Source of the DNA: Ideonella benzenivorans
GTDB taxonomy: Bacteria; Pseudomonadota; Gammaproteobacteria; Burkholderiales; Burkholderiaceae_C
Direction of reading: 5' to 3'
DNA: 64,000 nucleotides
Assembly (NCBI RefSeq): GCF_020387415.1
Contig: NZ_JAGWCB010000010.1
Span: 728,481-792,480 of the forward strand
Below the pieces are notes generated by a model, which saw only the letters and a program-made list of their open reading frames with translations, ran no database searches and was not told where the DNA came from. This document shows, one piece after another, positions 8,089 through 18,245 of this stretch (position 1 is the stretch's first letter; every line of letters begins with the position of its first letter). Position numbers and translations under genes: made by a program.

Positions 8089-9981
8089 TCAGTGGGCGTC
8101 GGAAGACGGCGGCTGAACCGCGGCGGTGCCCTCAGGGCGCCAGATCTGCCCAATGGACACCGACTTGAGCTTCTTCTGCCGGCCGTACCAGAGGTTCACC
8201 AGCCCGCGCGAGAACATCACGGCCGAGAACATCGAGGTCAGGATGCCCAGGCAGTGGACGACCGCAAAACCGCGCACCGGGCCGGAACCGAAGGCCAGCA
8301 GCGCCAGACCGGCGATCAGCGTGGTGATGTTCGAGTCCAGGATGGTGGCCCAGGCCCGTTCGTAGCCGACATGGATGGCCGCCTGCGGCGAGGAGCCGGC
8401 ACGCAGCTCTTCACGCACGCGTTCGTTGATCAGCACGTTGGCGTCGATGGCCATGCCCAGTGCCAACGCGATGGCCGCGATGCCGGGCAGCGTCAGCGTG
8501 GCCTGCAGCATCGACAGGATGGCGACCAGCATCAGCAGGTTGAAGGCCAGGGCCAGCGTCGAGAACACGCCGAACAGCGCGTAGTACAGGCACATGAACA
8601 CCGCGATGGCGGCAAAGCCATAGGCCAGGCTGTGGAAGCCCTTGGTGATGTTCTCCGCCCCCAGGCTCGGGCCGATCGTGCGTTCTTCGATGATCTCCAT
8701 CGGCGCGGCCAGCGAACCGGCGCGCAGCAGCAGGGCCGTGTCGTTGGCTTCCTGGGTGCTCATGCTGCCGGAGATCTGGAAGCGCGAGCCCAGCTCGCCC
8801 CGGATCACCGGCGCCGTCACCACCTCGCCCTTGCCCTTCTCGAACAGCAGGATGGCCATGCGCTTGCCGATGTTGTCGCGCGAGACGTCGCGGATGATGC
8901 GCGCGCCCTTGGCGTCCACCGTCAGGTGCACCGCCGGCTGCTGGTGGTCGTCAAAGCCGGGCTGGGCGTCGGACAGGTTCTCGCCCGTCAGGATGACCTG
9001 GCGCTTGACCACCAGCGGGCCACCGCCGCGCTCGACGTAGAGCTCATCGCCAAACGGCACCGGGCCGGAGCCGGTGGCCGCCGCGGCTGCCTCAGCGCTG
9101 TCGTCCACCATGCGCAGTTCCAGCGTGGCGGTGCGGCCGATGATGTCCTTGGCCTTGGCGGTGTCCTGCACCCCCGGCAACTGCACCACCACCCGGTCCA
9201 GGCCCTGCTGCTGGATCACCGGCTCGGCCACGCCCAGCTCATTGACCCGGTTGTGCAGCGTGGTGATGTTCTGCTTGAGCGCCGCCTGCTGGATCTTCAC
9301 CGCGGAGGCTGGCTTGAGCTCGCCCGTCAGGGCCAAGTCGCCATTGGCGCCGGCGGCGGGGGTCCACTGCATTTCCGGCTGGGTGTCCGTCAGCAAGGCC
9401 AGAGCCTGCTGGCGGATGGCGTCGTCGCGGAAGTTGATGACGATGGCGTTGCCATTGCGGCTGATGCCGGTGTGGCGGATGTTCTTGTCGCGCAGCGCGG
9501 TGCGCACATCCCCCGTCATCGACTCGGCCTTCTTGTCCAGCGCGGCCTTCATGTCCACCTGCATCAGGAAATGCACGCCCCCGCGCAGATCCAGGCCCAG
9601 GTACATGGGCAGCGCATGCAGGCTGGTGAGCCACTGAGGCGAGCGTGACACCAGGTTCAGCGCCACGATGTAGGACGGGTCGGCCGGGTCGGCGTTGAGC
9701 GCCTTGGTCAGCGCGTCCTTGGCCTTCAACTGGGTGTCGGTGTCGGCAAAGCGTGCCTTCACTGAATTGCCCTCGAACTGGACATAGTCCGCGGTCAGAC
9801 CGGCATCGGTGATCACCTTGCCGACCCGCGCCTCCAGCGCCGCATCGACCTTGAGCGTGGCCTTGCCACTGGACACCTGCACCGCAGGCGCCTCGCCGTA
9901 GAAGTTCGGCAGGGTGTAGACGAGACCGATGACCAGCGCGAGCGCCAGCACGGCATATTTCCACCAGGGATAGCGATTCAT
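8089..9981 (-). CDS. secD: Protein translocase subunit SecD
   Basis: An inner-membrane protein of 630 residues. The first TM is at about residues 7-26, followed by a large periplasmic region with the LGLDLRGGVHFLMQVD motif characteristic of SecD. Six TM helices in total include the segment IALALGMAIDANVLINERVREE, with its conserved Asp (written here only as the family landmark). The ATG at 9981 (MNRYPWWKYAVL) was chosen over an upstream start at 10056, because SecD begins with this short basic and aromatic stretch. It acts with SecF and YajC. Confidence 0.96.
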   Translation of the reverse strand: MNRYPWWKYAVLALALVIGLVYTLPNFYGEAPAVQVSSGKATLKVDAALEARVGKVITDAGLTADYVQFEGNSVKARFADTDTQLKAKDALTKALNADPADPSYIVALNLVSRSPQWLTSLHALPMYLGLDLRGGVHFLMQVDMKAALDKKAESMTGDVRTALRDKNIRHTGISRNGNAIVINFRDDAIRQQALALLTDTQPEMQWTPAAGANGDLALTGELKPASAVKIQQAALKQNITTLHNRVNELGVAEPVIQQQGLDRVVVQLPGVQDTAKAKDIIGRTATLELRMVDDSAEAAAAATGSGPVPFGDELYVERGGGPLVVKRQVILTGENLSDAQPGFDDHQQPAVHLTVDAKGARIIRDVSRDNIGKRMAILLFEKGKGEVVTAPVIRGELGSRFQISGSMSTQEANDTALLLRAGSLAAPMEIIEERTIGPSLGAENITKGFHSLAYGFAAIAVFMCLYYALFGVFSTLALAFNLLMLVAILSMLQATLTLPGIAAIALALGMAIDANVLINERVREELRAGSSPQAAIHVGYERAWATILDSNITTLIAGLALLAFGSGPVRGFAVVHCLGILTSMFSAVMFSRGLVNLWYGRQKKLKSVSIGQIWRPEGTAAVQPPSSDAH

Positions 9982-10077
9982 GGACCGTTCGCGGACGCCA
10001 GCCCGCGCCATGTGACGACGGGGCGACACCGCCCCGTCCAGGAACGCCCCCGACAAGCGGGAGCGTCTGTGTTGTGC

Positions 10078-10401
10078 TTACTTCAGCGTGCCCTTGGGCA
10101 GCACGCGCGTGACCGATTGGCGCTGCATCTGCACTTCCACGCCCTGGGCGATCTCCACGTGGACCACGCCCTCGCCCACCTTGGTGATGCGCCCCATCAT
10201 GCCGCTGCCCACCACCACTTCGTCACCCTTGCTGAGGGCGTCGATCATGGCCTTGTGCTCCTTCTGCTGCTTGATCTGGGGCCGGATCATGATGAAGTAC
10301 AGCGCCACCAGCATGATGACCAGCGGCAGGTACTGAACCAGGCCCGCCAGGCCACCGGCCGGCGCGGCAGCGTCCGCAGCGTAAGCGTTGGAGATGAACA
10401 C
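10078..10401 (-). CDS. yajC: Sec translocase accessory protein YajC
   Basis: A 107-residue protein with one N-terminal TM (about residues 18-36, LVQYLPLVIMLVALYFIMIR) followed by the conserved RPQIKQQKEHKAMIDAL and GDEVVVGSGMMGRI segments. I place the start at GTG 10401, which has an AAGGAA ribosome-binding site about 7 bases upstream and gives an N-terminus FISNAYAADA. The track frame reaching 10488 has no family support. First gene of yajC-secD-secF. Confidence 0.93.
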   Translation of the reverse strand: MFISNAYAADAAAPAGGLAGLVQYLPLVIMLVALYFIMIRPQIKQQKEHKAMIDALSKGDEVVVGSGMMGRITKVGEGVVHVEIAQGVEVQMQRQSVTRVLPKGTLK

Positions 10402-10545
10402 GTCTTGATTCCTTTGTCGTGAGGTGCGCGCGACACGCGCGCACCGGTCCAGCATGAAGGTGCCCGTGCGGGCACGTGAGCGGGCCATTGTAGGGCGTGG
10501 TCACGACGCTCCCCGGGAGCGCCCGACCCGCCTTTCGCGGGCCCC

Positions 10546-10589
10546 AAGCAAAAAAGCCCCCGGCACTTGCGCGCCGAGGGCTTTTGCTG
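10546..10589 (-). terminator. Terminator of the initiator tRNA gene, works in both directions
   Basis: A near-symmetric hairpin in which the agccctcggc-type stem is flanked by an A-run on one side and a T-run on the other. On the minus strand it follows the tRNA by six bases and ends in TTTTTT, so it should end the tRNA transcript before yajC. Confidence 0.75.
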
Positions 10590-10594
10590 AAGCT

Positions 10595-10672
<78 letters not shown>

Positions 10673-10704
10673 ACTGAAGCTGTAATTATGGCATGGAAGT
10701 TTTC

Positions 10705-12579
10705 TCAGAGTCCAGTCTTTTCCAAAGTTTTTTCAAAGACCTCGACGGACTCGAATCCGACGGCCCGCACGCCGGTCTCCCGGCCCTGGGCATCGAAGAA
10801 GATCATGCCTGGGGGGCCGAACAGCTGGAAGCGCTGCAACAGTGCCTTGTCGTCCGGGTTGTTGGCCGTCACATCCGCCTGCAACAGCAAGGCCTTGGAC
10901 AGGCGGGCCGCGATGCCCTGATCGCTGAAGGTGAAACGCTCCATCTCCTTGCAGGCCACGCACCAGTCAGCATAGAAGTCCAGCATCACCGGGCGGTCGG
11001 TGGACTGCAGCAGTTGATCGAGCTCGGCCACGGTCCGCACGCGCCGGAAATTCGTCGCCGTGGCGGGCGTTGCGGCCGAGGCCCCGGCCCAGTGCCGCAG
11101 CGGCTGCAGCGCATCCGTACCACCCGACGCAGCCCCCGCCAGCTGCATCACCCCATAGGCCAGGGCCGCAACACCCGCCGCCCGCTGCAGCCAGACCCGT
11201 GGCGACGCCGCATGGGGATGGGGATCGAAAGGCCGCAGCATGAAGCCGATCACCAGCAGCAGCGCCGCCCAAGCCGCCAGGGCCAGAACGGGTGGCAGGG
11301 CCGGCTGAGCCACCCACAGCGCCACCCCCACCAGCACCAGGCCGAAGAAGCGCTTGACGGTGTGCATCCAGGCGCCGGACCGCGGCAGCCAATGGCCGGC
11401 GGAGGCCCCCAGCAACAGCAGCGGCATGCTCATCCCCATCGCCATCGCGAACAGGGCCGAACCGGCCAGCACCACGTCGCGGCTCTGGCTGAGAAAGACC
11501 AACGTGCCAGCCAGCGGCGCGGTCACACACGGGCTGACGATCAGCGCGGACAGCCCGCCCATCAGGAACACCCCGACGAACTGCCCACCCGGCAGGCGGC
11601 GCGACAGACCGTCCAGCCGGTTCGAGAACCCATGGGGCAGGCGCAGCTCGTACACATCGAACATCGCCAGGGCCAGCACCAGCAGCAGCCCGGCGAAGCT
11701 GAGCACCACCCAGGGACGCTGCAGCGCGGCCGCCAGCCCTTCGCCAGCCAGCCCGGCCGCCACGCCCAGGGCCGTGTAGAGCAGCGCCATGCCCAGGGCA
11801 TAGGCCACGGCCAGCAGGAAGCCCTTGTGGCGGCTGACCTCGCCACTGCCGGCGATGATGGACGAGAGGATGGGCAACATCGGCAACACACACGGCGTGA
11901 AGGCCAGCAGCAGGCCCATCAGCCAGAAGCCGCCCACCACGGCCCACCAATGGCCGCCACGCAGCAGGGCCTCGATGCGATTGCCCGGCGCGGTCGTCGC
12001 CTCGGACGCCGAAGAGGCCAACGGCGCCTCGGCCCGCACAGCAGCCCCCTGGGCCGAGGGCACGGGCGTGGCCACGGGGACGTCACCATCGCCCAGCGGC
12101 GTCGCCGAGCCGGCGCCACCCGTCCCCAGCGTCACCCGATAGGCCCGGGTGACGGGGGGGTAGCACAGCCCGGCTTCGGCGCAACCCTGGTAGGTCACGC
12201 GCAGCGTGAACGGACCGCTGGCCTGCGTCACCGGCAGCGTTGCCGCCACGGCCGCATGGTAGATCTCGACGTTCTTCTGGAAGGTGGTGTCGAATTTGAC
12301 CGTCCCCTGGGGCAGCACCGCCTCACCCAGGGTGGCCCCGTCTGCCTCGAACTTGAAGTGCTCGCGGTAGAGGTAGTAGCCCGGCGCGATGTCGAAATGC
12401 AGGCCCACAGCCTGTGCTTCGGCCCTGGGCGCCGCCAGCACAAAGGCCTGCTCGGGATCCAAGAACTGGTCATCGGCCGCCCGGGCGGCCCCCGAACAGG
12501 CCCACAACCCCAGCAAAAGCCAGCACAACACCGGCCACAGGCCGGCACGAAAACGGACAAGGGAATGCGACAGCGTCAT
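10705..12579 (-). CDS. dsbD: Thiol:disulfide interchange protein DsbD
   Basis: Carries electrons from cytoplasmic thioredoxin across the inner membrane to periplasmic partners such as DsbC. The 624-residue protein has a signal peptide. The N-terminal alpha domain has the redox pair in GCAEAGLCYPP. The eight-TM beta domain has the two membrane cysteines in FTPCVLPMLP and IVSPCVTAPL. The C-terminal thioredoxin-like domain has CVAC at about 540-543. The ATG at 12579 puts the signal peptide first; a longer frame to 12702 runs over the rplQ terminator. It follows the alpha operon. Confidence 0.95.
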   Translation of the reverse strand: MTLSHSLVRFRAGLWPVLCWLLLGLWACSGAARAADDQFLDPEQAFVLAAPRAEAQAVGLHFDIAPGYYLYREHFKFEADGATLGEAVLPQGTVKFDTTFQKNVEIYHAAVAATLPVTQASGPFTLRVTYQGCAEAGLCYPPVTRAYRVTLGTGGAGSATPLGDGDVPVATPVPSAQGAAVRAEAPLASSASEATTAPGNRIEALLRGGHWWAVVGGFWLMGLLLAFTPCVLPMLPILSSIIAGSGEVSRHKGFLLAVAYALGMALLYTALGVAAGLAGEGLAAALQRPWVVLSFAGLLLVLALAMFDVYELRLPHGFSNRLDGLSRRLPGGQFVGVFLMGGLSALIVSPCVTAPLAGTLVFLSQSRDVVLAGSALFAMAMGMSMPLLLLGASAGHWLPRSGAWMHTVKRFFGLVLVGVALWVAQPALPPVLALAAWAALLLVIGFMLRPFDPHPHAASPRVWLQRAAGVAALAYGVMQLAGAASGGTDALQPLRHWAGASAATPATATNFRRVRTVAELDQLLQSTDRPVMLDFYADWCVACKEMERFTFSDQGIAARLSKALLLQADVTANNPDDKALLQRFQLFGPPGMIFFDAQGRETGVRAVGFESVEVFEKTLEKTGL

Positions 12580-12643
12580 GGGCAGTCTGACGGCGCGCAG
12601 GCGCCGCGGTTCCAGGCTTTCCGGGGGCGAACCCGAAAAAGAA

Positions 12644-12672
12644 AAAGGGCCAGCCGAGGCTGACCCTTTTCG
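12644..12672 (-). terminator. Terminator of the ribosomal protein block after rplQ
   Basis: On the minus strand an AAAAGGGTCAGCC / GGCTGGCCCTTTTTC hairpin begins about 35 bp after the rplQ stop. It has a T-run at its 3' side and lies before dsbD. Confidence 0.85.
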
Positions 12673-12707
12673 AGCGTGATGCCAAGGCCCCCAGGGGCTC
12701 ACGGCAT

Positions 12708-13106
12708 TTATTCGGCGGCCGCAGCCTCGGCCGGAGCGGCCGCCTCTTCGGGGCGGTCCACCAGCTCGACGAACGCCATCGGGGCATTGTCACCGACGCG
12801 GAAACCCATCTTCAGGATGCGGGTGTAGCCGCCCGGACGGGTGTTGTAGCGCTGGGCCAGCTCGGTGAAGAGCTTGGTGACGATGTCGCGATCGCGCAGG
12901 CGGGCGAACGCCAGACGACGGTTGGCGACGCTGTCCACCTTGGCCAGGGTGATCAGCGGCTCGACGACGCGGCGCAGTTCCTTGGCCTTGGGCAGGGTGG
13001 TCTTGATGGCTTCGTGCTGCAGCAGCGAGACGGACATGTTGCGCAGCATGGCAGCGCGGTGTTCGCTCGTGCGGTTCAGCTTGCGCAGGCCGTTACGGTG
13101 ACGCAT
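12708..13106 (-). CDS. rplQ: 50S ribosomal protein L17
   Basis: A 132-residue large-subunit protein near the exit tunnel. It begins [20 protein letters not shown], the family signature, and has the expected [19 protein letters not shown] segment. A short Ala/Glu-rich tail ([13 protein letters not shown]) extends past the conserved fold. Last gene of the alpha-operon part, 116 bp after rpoA and followed by a terminator. The rpoA-rplQ gap holds a 7-bp hairpin (accccgg / ccggggt, 13131-13155) with no T-run. Confidence 0.98.
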   Translation of the reverse strand: MRHRNGLRKLNRTSEHRAAMLRNMSVSLLQHEAIKTTLPKAKELRRVVEPLITLAKVDSVANRRLAFARLRDRDIVTKLFTELAQRYNTRPGGYTRILKMGFRVGDNAPMAFVELVDRPEEAAAPAEAAAAE

Positions 13107-13222
13107 GGTGCTTTCCTTTCTCTTTATGGAACCCCGGCCGGATCAGGTACCGGGGTGTGCACAGTGCCCTGGATGGGCGGTTGGCGAGGCCAGCTCTCCT
13201 TGCCGGCCCCGGAAACAATGGG

Positions 13223-14215
13223 TCAGCGCTTGTCCAGACCCTGCGGCGGCCAGTTCTCCAGGCGCGAGCCCAGGGTCAGACCACGCGAGGCCAGCACTTC
13301 CTTGATTTCGTTGAGCGACTTGCGGCCCAGATTCGGGGTCTTCAGCAGCTCGGTCTCGGTGCGCTGGATCAGGTCGCCGATGTAGTAGATGTTCTCGGCC
13401 TTCAGACAGTTGGCCGAACGCACCGTCAGCTCCAGCTCGTCGACCGGACGCAGCAGGATCGGGTCGAACACCGCCGCGCTCTTGGCGCCTTGATCGCCGC
13501 TGAACGAAGCGATGTCACCCGCGTCCAGCTGGGCGAAGACGGCCAACTGCTCGACCAGGATCTTGGCCGAGGCGCGGATCGCTTCCTCGGGCGAGATGGC
13601 GCCGTTGGTCTCGATCTCCATGACCAGCTTGTCCAGGTCGGTGCGCTGCTCCACGCGGGCGTTCTCGACCGCGTAGCTGACGCGCTTGACCGGCGAGAAC
13701 GAGGCGTCCAGCACGATGCGACCGATCGACTTGGTCGGCTCATCGGCATAGCGGCGCAGGTTGCCCGGCACGTAGCCACGGCCCTTCTCGACCTTGATCT
13801 GCATGTCCAGCTTGCCACCCTGGGCCAGGTGAGCGATCACATGGTCGGGGTTGACGATCTCGACATCGTGCGGGGTCTGGATGTCCGACGCCTTGACGGG
13901 GCCTTCCCCCTCCTTGCGCAGGACCAGGGTGACTTCGTCGCGGTTGTGCAGACGGAACACCACGCCCTTCAGGTTCAGCATGATGTTCACCACGTCTTCG
14001 GCCACGCCGTCGATGGTGGAGTACTCATGCAGCACACCGGCGATCGTGACCTCGGTCGGTGCGTAACCCACCATCGACGACAACAGCACGCGGCGCAGCG
14101 CGTTGCCGAGCGTGTGGCCATAGCCCCGCTCGAACGGCTCCAGCGTGACCTTGGCGCGGTTGCCGCCCAGGGGCTCCGCAACGATGGCTTTGGGTTTCAG
14201 CAGATTCGTTTGCAT
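13223..14215 (-). CDS. rpoA: RNA polymerase alpha subunit
   Basis: A 330-residue assembly scaffold for RNA polymerase. The N-terminal domain (about 1-235) has [18 protein letters not shown], the dimerisation and beta/beta' contact. The C-terminal domain (about 250-325) binds UP elements and activators ([36 protein letters not shown]). Start [17 protein letters not shown] 145-bp gap with a terminator-like hairpin separates it from rpsD, so expression may be set apart from the genes before it. Confidence 0.98.
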   Translation of the reverse strand: MQTNLLKPKAIVAEPLGGNRAKVTLEPFERGYGHTLGNALRRVLLSSMVGYAPTEVTIAGVLHEYSTIDGVAEDVVNIMLNLKGVVFRLHNRDEVTLVLRKEGEGPVKASDIQTPHDVEIVNPDHVIAHLAQGGKLDMQIKVEKGRGYVPGNLRRYADEPTKSIGRIVLDASFSPVKRVSYAVENARVEQRTDLDKLVMEIETNGAISPEEAIRASAKILVEQLAVFAQLDAGDIASFSGDQGAKSAAVFDPILLRPVDELELTVRSANCLKAENIYYIGDLIQRTETELLKTPNLGRKSLNEIKEVLASRGLTLGSRLENWPPQGLDKR

Positions 14216-14283
14216 GTAAGTCCTGTTCCTCTCAATACCCTCGGCTCGTTACACCGATAAGGCTGACGGACCACGCCGGAAGC

Positions 14284-14320
14284 AAAAAAACCCGCCGCGG
14301 AACCGGCATGCCGCAGCGGG
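14284..14320 (-). terminator. Terminator-like hairpin between rpsD and rpoA
   Basis: On the minus strand CCCGC-T-GCGG, a ten-base loop and CCGC-G-GCGGG form a ten-base-pair stem with one G-U pair. Seven Ts follow. This is a complete intrinsic terminator by shape, in a place where the alpha operon is normally read through. It may act as a partial attenuator. Confidence 0.75.
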
Positions 14321-14360
14321 GTCGCCCAGGCGCCCGAACGGGCACCGGTACGTTGGATCA

Positions 14361-14984
14361 TCAACGCGAGTACAACTCGACGATCAGCGATTCATTGATT
14401 TCGGAACCGAACTCATCGCGGTCCGGCACCTTCTTGAACACGCCTTCCATCTTGGAGATGTCGACTTGCACCCAGGCCGGCAGACCGATGGAGTCAGCCA
14501 GCTTCAGGGCGTCAGCGACGCGCAGCTGCTTCTTGGCCTTCTCGCGGATCGCGATCACATCACCCACCTTGACCTGGTACGAGGCGATGTTCACCACGAT
14601 GCCATTCACGGTCAGCGCCTTGTGCGACACCAGCTGGCGCGCTTCGGCACGGGTCGAACCGAAGCCCATGCGATAGACGACGTTGTCCAGGCGGGTTTCC
14701 AGCAGGCCCAGCAGGTTGGCACCGGTGTTGCCCTTGCGACGCTCGGCCTCGGCGAAGTAGCGGCGGAACTGACGTTCCAGCACGCCGTACATGCGCTTGA
14801 CCTTCTGCTTCTCGCGCAACTGCAGACCGAAGTCAGAGGTGCGGGAACCGGAAGTACGGCCATGCTGGCCCGGCTTGGATTCGAACTTCGCCTTGTCGCT
14901 GATGGCGCGACGGGCGCTCTTCAGGAACAGGTCAGTGCCTTCGCGGCGAGACAGTTTCGCCTTGGGGCCAAGATAACGTGCCAC
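14361..14984 (-). CDS. rpsD: 30S ribosomal protein S4
   Basis: A primary 16S rRNA binder of 207 residues that starts 30S assembly and in E. coli also represses its own operon. It begins [20 protein letters not shown] and has the S4 RNA-binding domain at about 95-160 ([24 protein letters not shown]). There are no N-terminal zinc cysteines, so it is the zinc-free type. The 239-bp gap before it (14985-15223) carries a promoter-like site and a hairpin. Confidence 0.98.
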   Translation of the reverse strand: MARYLGPKAKLSRREGTDLFLKSARRAISDKAKFESKPGQHGRTSGSRTSDFGLQLREKQKVKRMYGVLERQFRRYFAEAERRKGNTGANLLGLLETRLDNVVYRMGFGSTRAEARQLVSHKALTVNGIVVNIASYQVKVGDVIAIREKAKKQLRVADALKLADSIGLPAWVQVDISKMEGVFKKVPDRDEFGSEINESLIVELYSR

Positions 14985-15141
14985 TGCAGTGTCCTTTGTC
15001 TAATCTGACGCGACCCGACCGAAGGCTGCACAGGCAACGGCACGGCGGACCACGCAAGTCTGGCGGGTATTGTTGGATGCGCTCAGACGGTGGCGTCCTG
15101 CACAGGCGCGCAAGACACGCGGCTGTATCGGACTGAGAGTT

Positions 15142-15180
15142 GAAACAGCCGACGGCGAATTGCTCCGCAGTCGGCGTTTC
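15142..15180 (-). other. Stem-loop in the rpsD leader
   Basis: Arms gaaac-a-gccgac and gtcggc-gtttc make an 11-bp stem with one bulged base around a 16-base loop. It would begin about six bases after transcription starts from the promoter-like site at 15193-15222. There is no T-run, so it is not a terminator. It could shield the 5' end or be an S4 target. Confidence 0.45.
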
Positions 15181-15192
15181 AGGTAACTCTAA

Positions 15193-15222
15193 ATTATAGC
15201 GAGGGCAGCGCCCTCACTGCAA
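15193..15222 (-). promoter_or_regulatory. Promoter-like site for rpsD-rpoA-rplQ
   Basis: On the minus strand a perfect TATAAT (15193-15198) lies 18 bp from TTGCAG (15217-15222), directly after the rpsK stop codon. The spacer is itself a GAGGGC-GCT-GCCCTC palindrome. The -35 is weak (TTG only), so the call rests on the perfect -10 in GC-rich DNA and on the unusually long gap before rpsD. Confidence 0.5.
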
Positions 15223-15223
15223 G

Positions 15224-15628
15224 TTAGATGCGGCGACGCTTTTGGGGGCGGCAGCCGTTGTGCGGGATCGGGGTGATGTCCGAGATCGAGTTGATCCGGA
15301 TGCCCAGCGAAGCCAGCGCACGCACCGAGGACTCGCGGCCGGGGCCCGGGCCCTTGATGCGCACGTCCAGGTTCTTGATGCCCTGCTCTTGCGCAGCGCG
15401 GCCGGCCATTTCGGCAGCCACCTGGGCAGCGAACGGGGTCGACTTGCGCGAGCCCTTGAAGCCCTGACCACCCGACGACGCCCAGGACAGCGCGCCGCCC
15501 TGACGATCGGTGATGGTGATGATGGTGTTGTTGAACGACGCGTGCACGTGGGCGATGCCGTCCGCCACGTTCTTGCGGACCTTCTTGCTCACACGCCGCG
15601 CGGCGCTGTTGGCAGGGGACTTGGCCAT
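15224..15628 (-). CDS. rpsK: 30S ribosomal protein S11
   Basis: A platform protein of the small subunit, near the E-site mRNA. The 134 residues include [21 protein letters not shown] and the C-terminal [18 protein letters not shown], which together are diagnostic. It lies 36 bp after rpsM. A 239-bp gap rather than the usual short one follows before rpsD. Confidence 0.98.
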   Translation of the reverse strand: MAKSPANSAARRVSKKVRKNVADGIAHVHASFNNTIITITDRQGGALSWASSGGQGFKGSRKSTPFAAQVAAEMAGRAAQEQGIKNLDVRIKGPGPGRESSVRALASLGIRINSISDITPIPHNGCRPQKRRRI

Positions 15629-15664
15629 GTCTTTATCTCTTCAGATGTTCGGTTCGAGCCGGGC

Positions 15665-16030
15665 TCACTTCTTCAGCGCGGCAGCACCCTTGCGCGGACC
15701 CTTGCGGGTACGGGCATTGGTACGGGTGCGCTGGCCGCGCATCGGCAGACCACGGCGATGACGGAAACCGCGGTAGCAGCCCAGGTCCATCAAACGCTTG
15801 ATGTTCATGGACTGTTCGCGGCGCAGGTCGCCTTCGATGGTCAGCTTGCTGACTTCGTCCCGGATCTTTTCCAGGTCGCCGTCAGTCAGGTCCTTGACCT
15901 TCTTCGAAAAGGGGATGCCGACCGCTTCGCAGATCTTCTGCGCCGTCGTACGGCCGATGCCGTAGATGTAGGTCAGACCGATTTCCGCGTGCTTTTGCGG
16001 CGGAATGTTGATACCAGCAATACGTGCCAT
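15665..16030 (-). CDS. rpsM: 30S ribosomal protein S13
   Basis: A small-subunit head protein of 121 residues that contacts the large subunit and P-site tRNA. It begins [20 protein letters not shown] and has the helix-two-turn-helix segment and a basic C-terminal tail ([18 protein letters not shown]). First gene of the alpha part, 26 bp after rpmJ with no obvious separate promoter. Confidence 0.98.
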   Translation of the reverse strand: MARIAGINIPPQKHAEIGLTYIYGIGRTTAQKICEAVGIPFSKKVKDLTDGDLEKIRDEVSKLTIEGDLRREQSMNIKRLMDLGCYRGFRHRRGLPMRGQRTRTNARTRKGPRKGAAALKK

Positions 16031-16056
16031 GGTGCTTCCTTGGATTCGCTCTCAGC

Positions 16057-16170
16057 TCAACCTTGCCGCTGCTTATGGCGGGGGTCGGTGCAGATCACGC
16101 GCACCACGCCGTGGCGGCGGATGATCTTGCAATTGCGGCACATCTTCTTCACAGATGCTGCGACTTTCAT
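16057..16170 (-). CDS. rpmJ: 50S ribosomal protein L36
   Basis: A 37-residue protein that I translated by hand because it is shorter than most gene-finder cutoffs. It starts [20 protein letters not shown] at 16170 and ends KQRQG. The metal ligands Cys11, Cys14, Cys27 and His32 are all present, so it is the zinc-binding (C+) form. It lies between infA and rpsM, its usual place in the spc operon. Confidence 0.97.
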   Translation of the reverse strand: MKVAASVKKMCRNCKIIRRHGVVRVICTDPRHKQRQG

Positions 16171-16197
16171 GATCTTCTCCTTGACCTTCTCTAACAC

Positions 16198-16416
16198 TCA
16201 CTTCGCCCGGAAGACGATGCGAGCGCGACTCAAATCGTAAGGCGTCATCTCGACCGTCACCCTGTCACCCGGCAGGATCCGGATGTAGTGCATCCGCATC
16301 TTGCCGGAGATGTGACCCAGAACCACATGCCCATTTTCCAGTTTGACCCGGAAGGTGGCGTTGGGCAGGTTTTCCAGAACTTCACCCTGCATCTGGATGA
16401 GGTCGTCTTTCGCCAT
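16198..16416 (-). CDS. infA: Translation initiation factor IF-1
   Basis: Blocks the A site during initiation. The 72 residues from the ATG at 16416 ([20 protein letters not shown]) equal the usual family length. A TTG two codons earlier (16422) is possible but less likely. The single OB fold carries [20 protein letters not shown]. It lies 28 bp after secY, the common secY-infA-rpmJ order. Confidence 0.97.
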   Translation of the reverse strand: MAKDDLIQMQGEVLENLPNATFRVKLENGHVVLGHISGKMRMHYIRILPGDRVTVEMTPYDLSRARIVFRAK

Positions 16417-16444
16417 GTTCAACCCACGCTGAACCGTAGCCTGT

Positions 16445-17755
16445 TCAGCTTGCCTTGAAATTCGCCTTCTTCAGCAATGATTCGTACTGCTGACTCATCA
16501 CGTAAGACTGCACCTGGGCCCAGAAGTCCATCGTCACCACCACGATGATCAACAGAGAGGTGCCGCCGAAATAGAACGGCACGTTGTACTTCAGAACCAG
16601 GAACTCGGGCAGCAGGCACACCAGGGTGATGTAGATCGCGCCGGCAAAGGTCAGACGCGAGAGGATCCTGTCAATGTGCTTGGCTGTCTGATCACCAGGA
16701 CGGATCCCGGGGATGAAGGCACCGCTCTTCTTCAGGTTGTCGGCCGTTTCCCGGCTGTTGAACACCAGGGCCGTGTAGAAGAAGCTGAAGAACACGATCA
16801 TCGCAGCGTAGAGCAGCACGTAGATCGGTTGTCCCGGCGACAGGGCCGACGAGATGTCCTTCAACCAGCGCATGTTGTCACCGGTGGCGAACCAGCCCAC
16901 CACCGTCGCCGGCAGCAGGATGATCGACGACGCGAAGATCGGCGGGATCACGCCCGACATGTTCAGCTTGAGCGGCAGGTGCGACGATTGACCGCCATAC
17001 ACCTTGTTGCCCACCTGACGCTTGGCGTAGTTCACCAGGATCTTGCGTTGACCGCGCTCGACGAACACCACCGCAAACGTCACCAGGACGACGATCGCCA
17101 AGATGAACAGACAGGCGATCACGCTCATCGCACCGGTGCGCACCAGTTCGAACAGACCCCCGATCGCACTGGGCAGGCCCGCCGCGATACCGCCGAAGAT
17201 CAGGATCGAGATGCCGTTGCCCAGCCCGCGCTCCGTGATCTGCTCACCCAGCCACATCAGGAACATGGTGCCGGCGACCAGGCTGACCACCGTGGTGATC
17301 CGGAAGCCGAAGCCGGGGTCCAGCACCAGCCCCTGCGAGCCCTCCAGCGCCAGGGCGATGCCCAGCGACTGGAAGATGCCCAGCAACAGGGTACCGTAGC
17401 GCGTGTACTGGGTGATCTTGCGACGACCGGCCTCACCTTCCTTCTTCAGTGCCTCCAGGCTCGGCACCACGTAGGTCATCAACTGCATGATGATCGAGGC
17501 CGAGATGTAGGGCATGATGCCCAGCGCAAACACCGTGAACCGCGACAGGGCGCCACCCGAGAACATGTTGAACAGGTTCAGGATGCCACCCTGCTGCCCC
17601 TGGAACAGGGACTGCAGTTGATGCGGGTTGATGCCGGGCACGGGAATGTGCGCACCGATCCGGTAGACGACCAGGGCCAGCAACAAGAAGGTCAGCCGGC
17701 GACGCAGGTCGCCGAACTTACCAGTCTTGGCCAGCTGATTGGGAGCGGTTGCCAC
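16445..17755 (-). CDS. secY: Protein translocase subunit SecY
   Basis: The channel subunit of the Sec translocon, with 436 residues and ten predicted TM helices. Typical segments are [12 protein letters not shown] (TM1 start), the plug region near [20 protein letters not shown], and FEYTALVF-like and [17 protein letters not shown] loops. The start is GTG at 17755. It lies in the spc part of the block after rplO, which couples channel and ribosome synthesis. Confidence 0.98.
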   Translation of the reverse strand: MATAPNQLAKTGKFGDLRRRLTFLLLALVVYRIGAHIPVPGINPHQLQSLFQGQQGGILNLFNMFSGGALSRFTVFALGIMPYISASIIMQLMTYVVPSLEALKKEGEAGRRKITQYTRYGTLLLGIFQSLGIALALEGSQGLVLDPGFGFRITTVVSLVAGTMFLMWLGEQITERGLGNGISILIFGGIAAGLPSAIGGLFELVRTGAMSVIACLFILAIVVLVTFAVVFVERGQRKILVNYAKRQVGNKVYGGQSSHLPLKLNMSGVIPPIFASSIILLPATVVGWFATGDNMRWLKDISSALSPGQPIYVLLYAAMIVFFSFFYTALVFNSRETADNLKKSGAFIPGIRPGDQTAKHIDRILSRLTFAGAIYITLVCLLPEFLVLKYNVPFYFGGTSLLIIVVVTMDFWAQVQSYVMSQQYESLLKKANFKAS

Positions 17756-17785
17756 GAGCGTGGGATCCTCTGATGACGATCAGAC

Positions 17786-18217
17786 TCAGGCGACCTGGCC
17801 GCCAGCGGCCTCGATGGCGGCCTTGGCGCCGGCAGTCGCGCCGATGCCCTTCAGGACCACCTTCTTGGACAGCTCGCCCGACTTGATGACCTTCACGTTC
17901 TTCACGATCTGGGCCACCAGGCCGACCTGCTTCAGGGCCAGCACATCGACTTCCGCCAGGTCCAGCGCCTGCAGCTCACTCAGCGTGACCTCGGCGTTGT
18001 ACTTCAGCAGGGCCGACTTGAAGCCGCGCTTGGGCAGACGACGCTGCATCGGCATCTGGCCGCCCTCGAAGCCGACCTTGTGGTAGCCACCGGCACGCGA
18101 CTTCTGCCCCTTGTGACCACGGCCGGCCGTCTTGCCGAGGCCGGAGCCGATGCCGCGACCCACGCGACGCTTGACGTGCTTGGCACCGTCAGCGGGCTTG
18201 ATGCTATTGAGTTCCAT
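17786..18217 (-). CDS. rplO: 50S ribosomal protein L15
   Basis: A 143-residue late-assembly protein of the large subunit. It starts [20 protein letters not shown] at 18217, and the glycine-rich basic N-terminal extension ([21 protein letters not shown]) is diagnostic. A longer frame up to 18271 overlaps rpmD and was not used. It lies 28 bp after rpmD and before secY. Confidence 0.98.
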   Translation of the reverse strand: MELNSIKPADGAKHVKRRVGRGIGSGLGKTAGRGHKGQKSRAGGYHKVGFEGGQMPMQRRLPKRGFKSALLKYNAEVTLSELQALDLAEVDVLALKQVGLVAQIVKNVKVIKSGELSKKVVLKGIGATAGAKAAIEAAGGQVA

Positions 18218-18245
18218 GTTGCTTTTCCTTGTACCGGTGGGCGCC

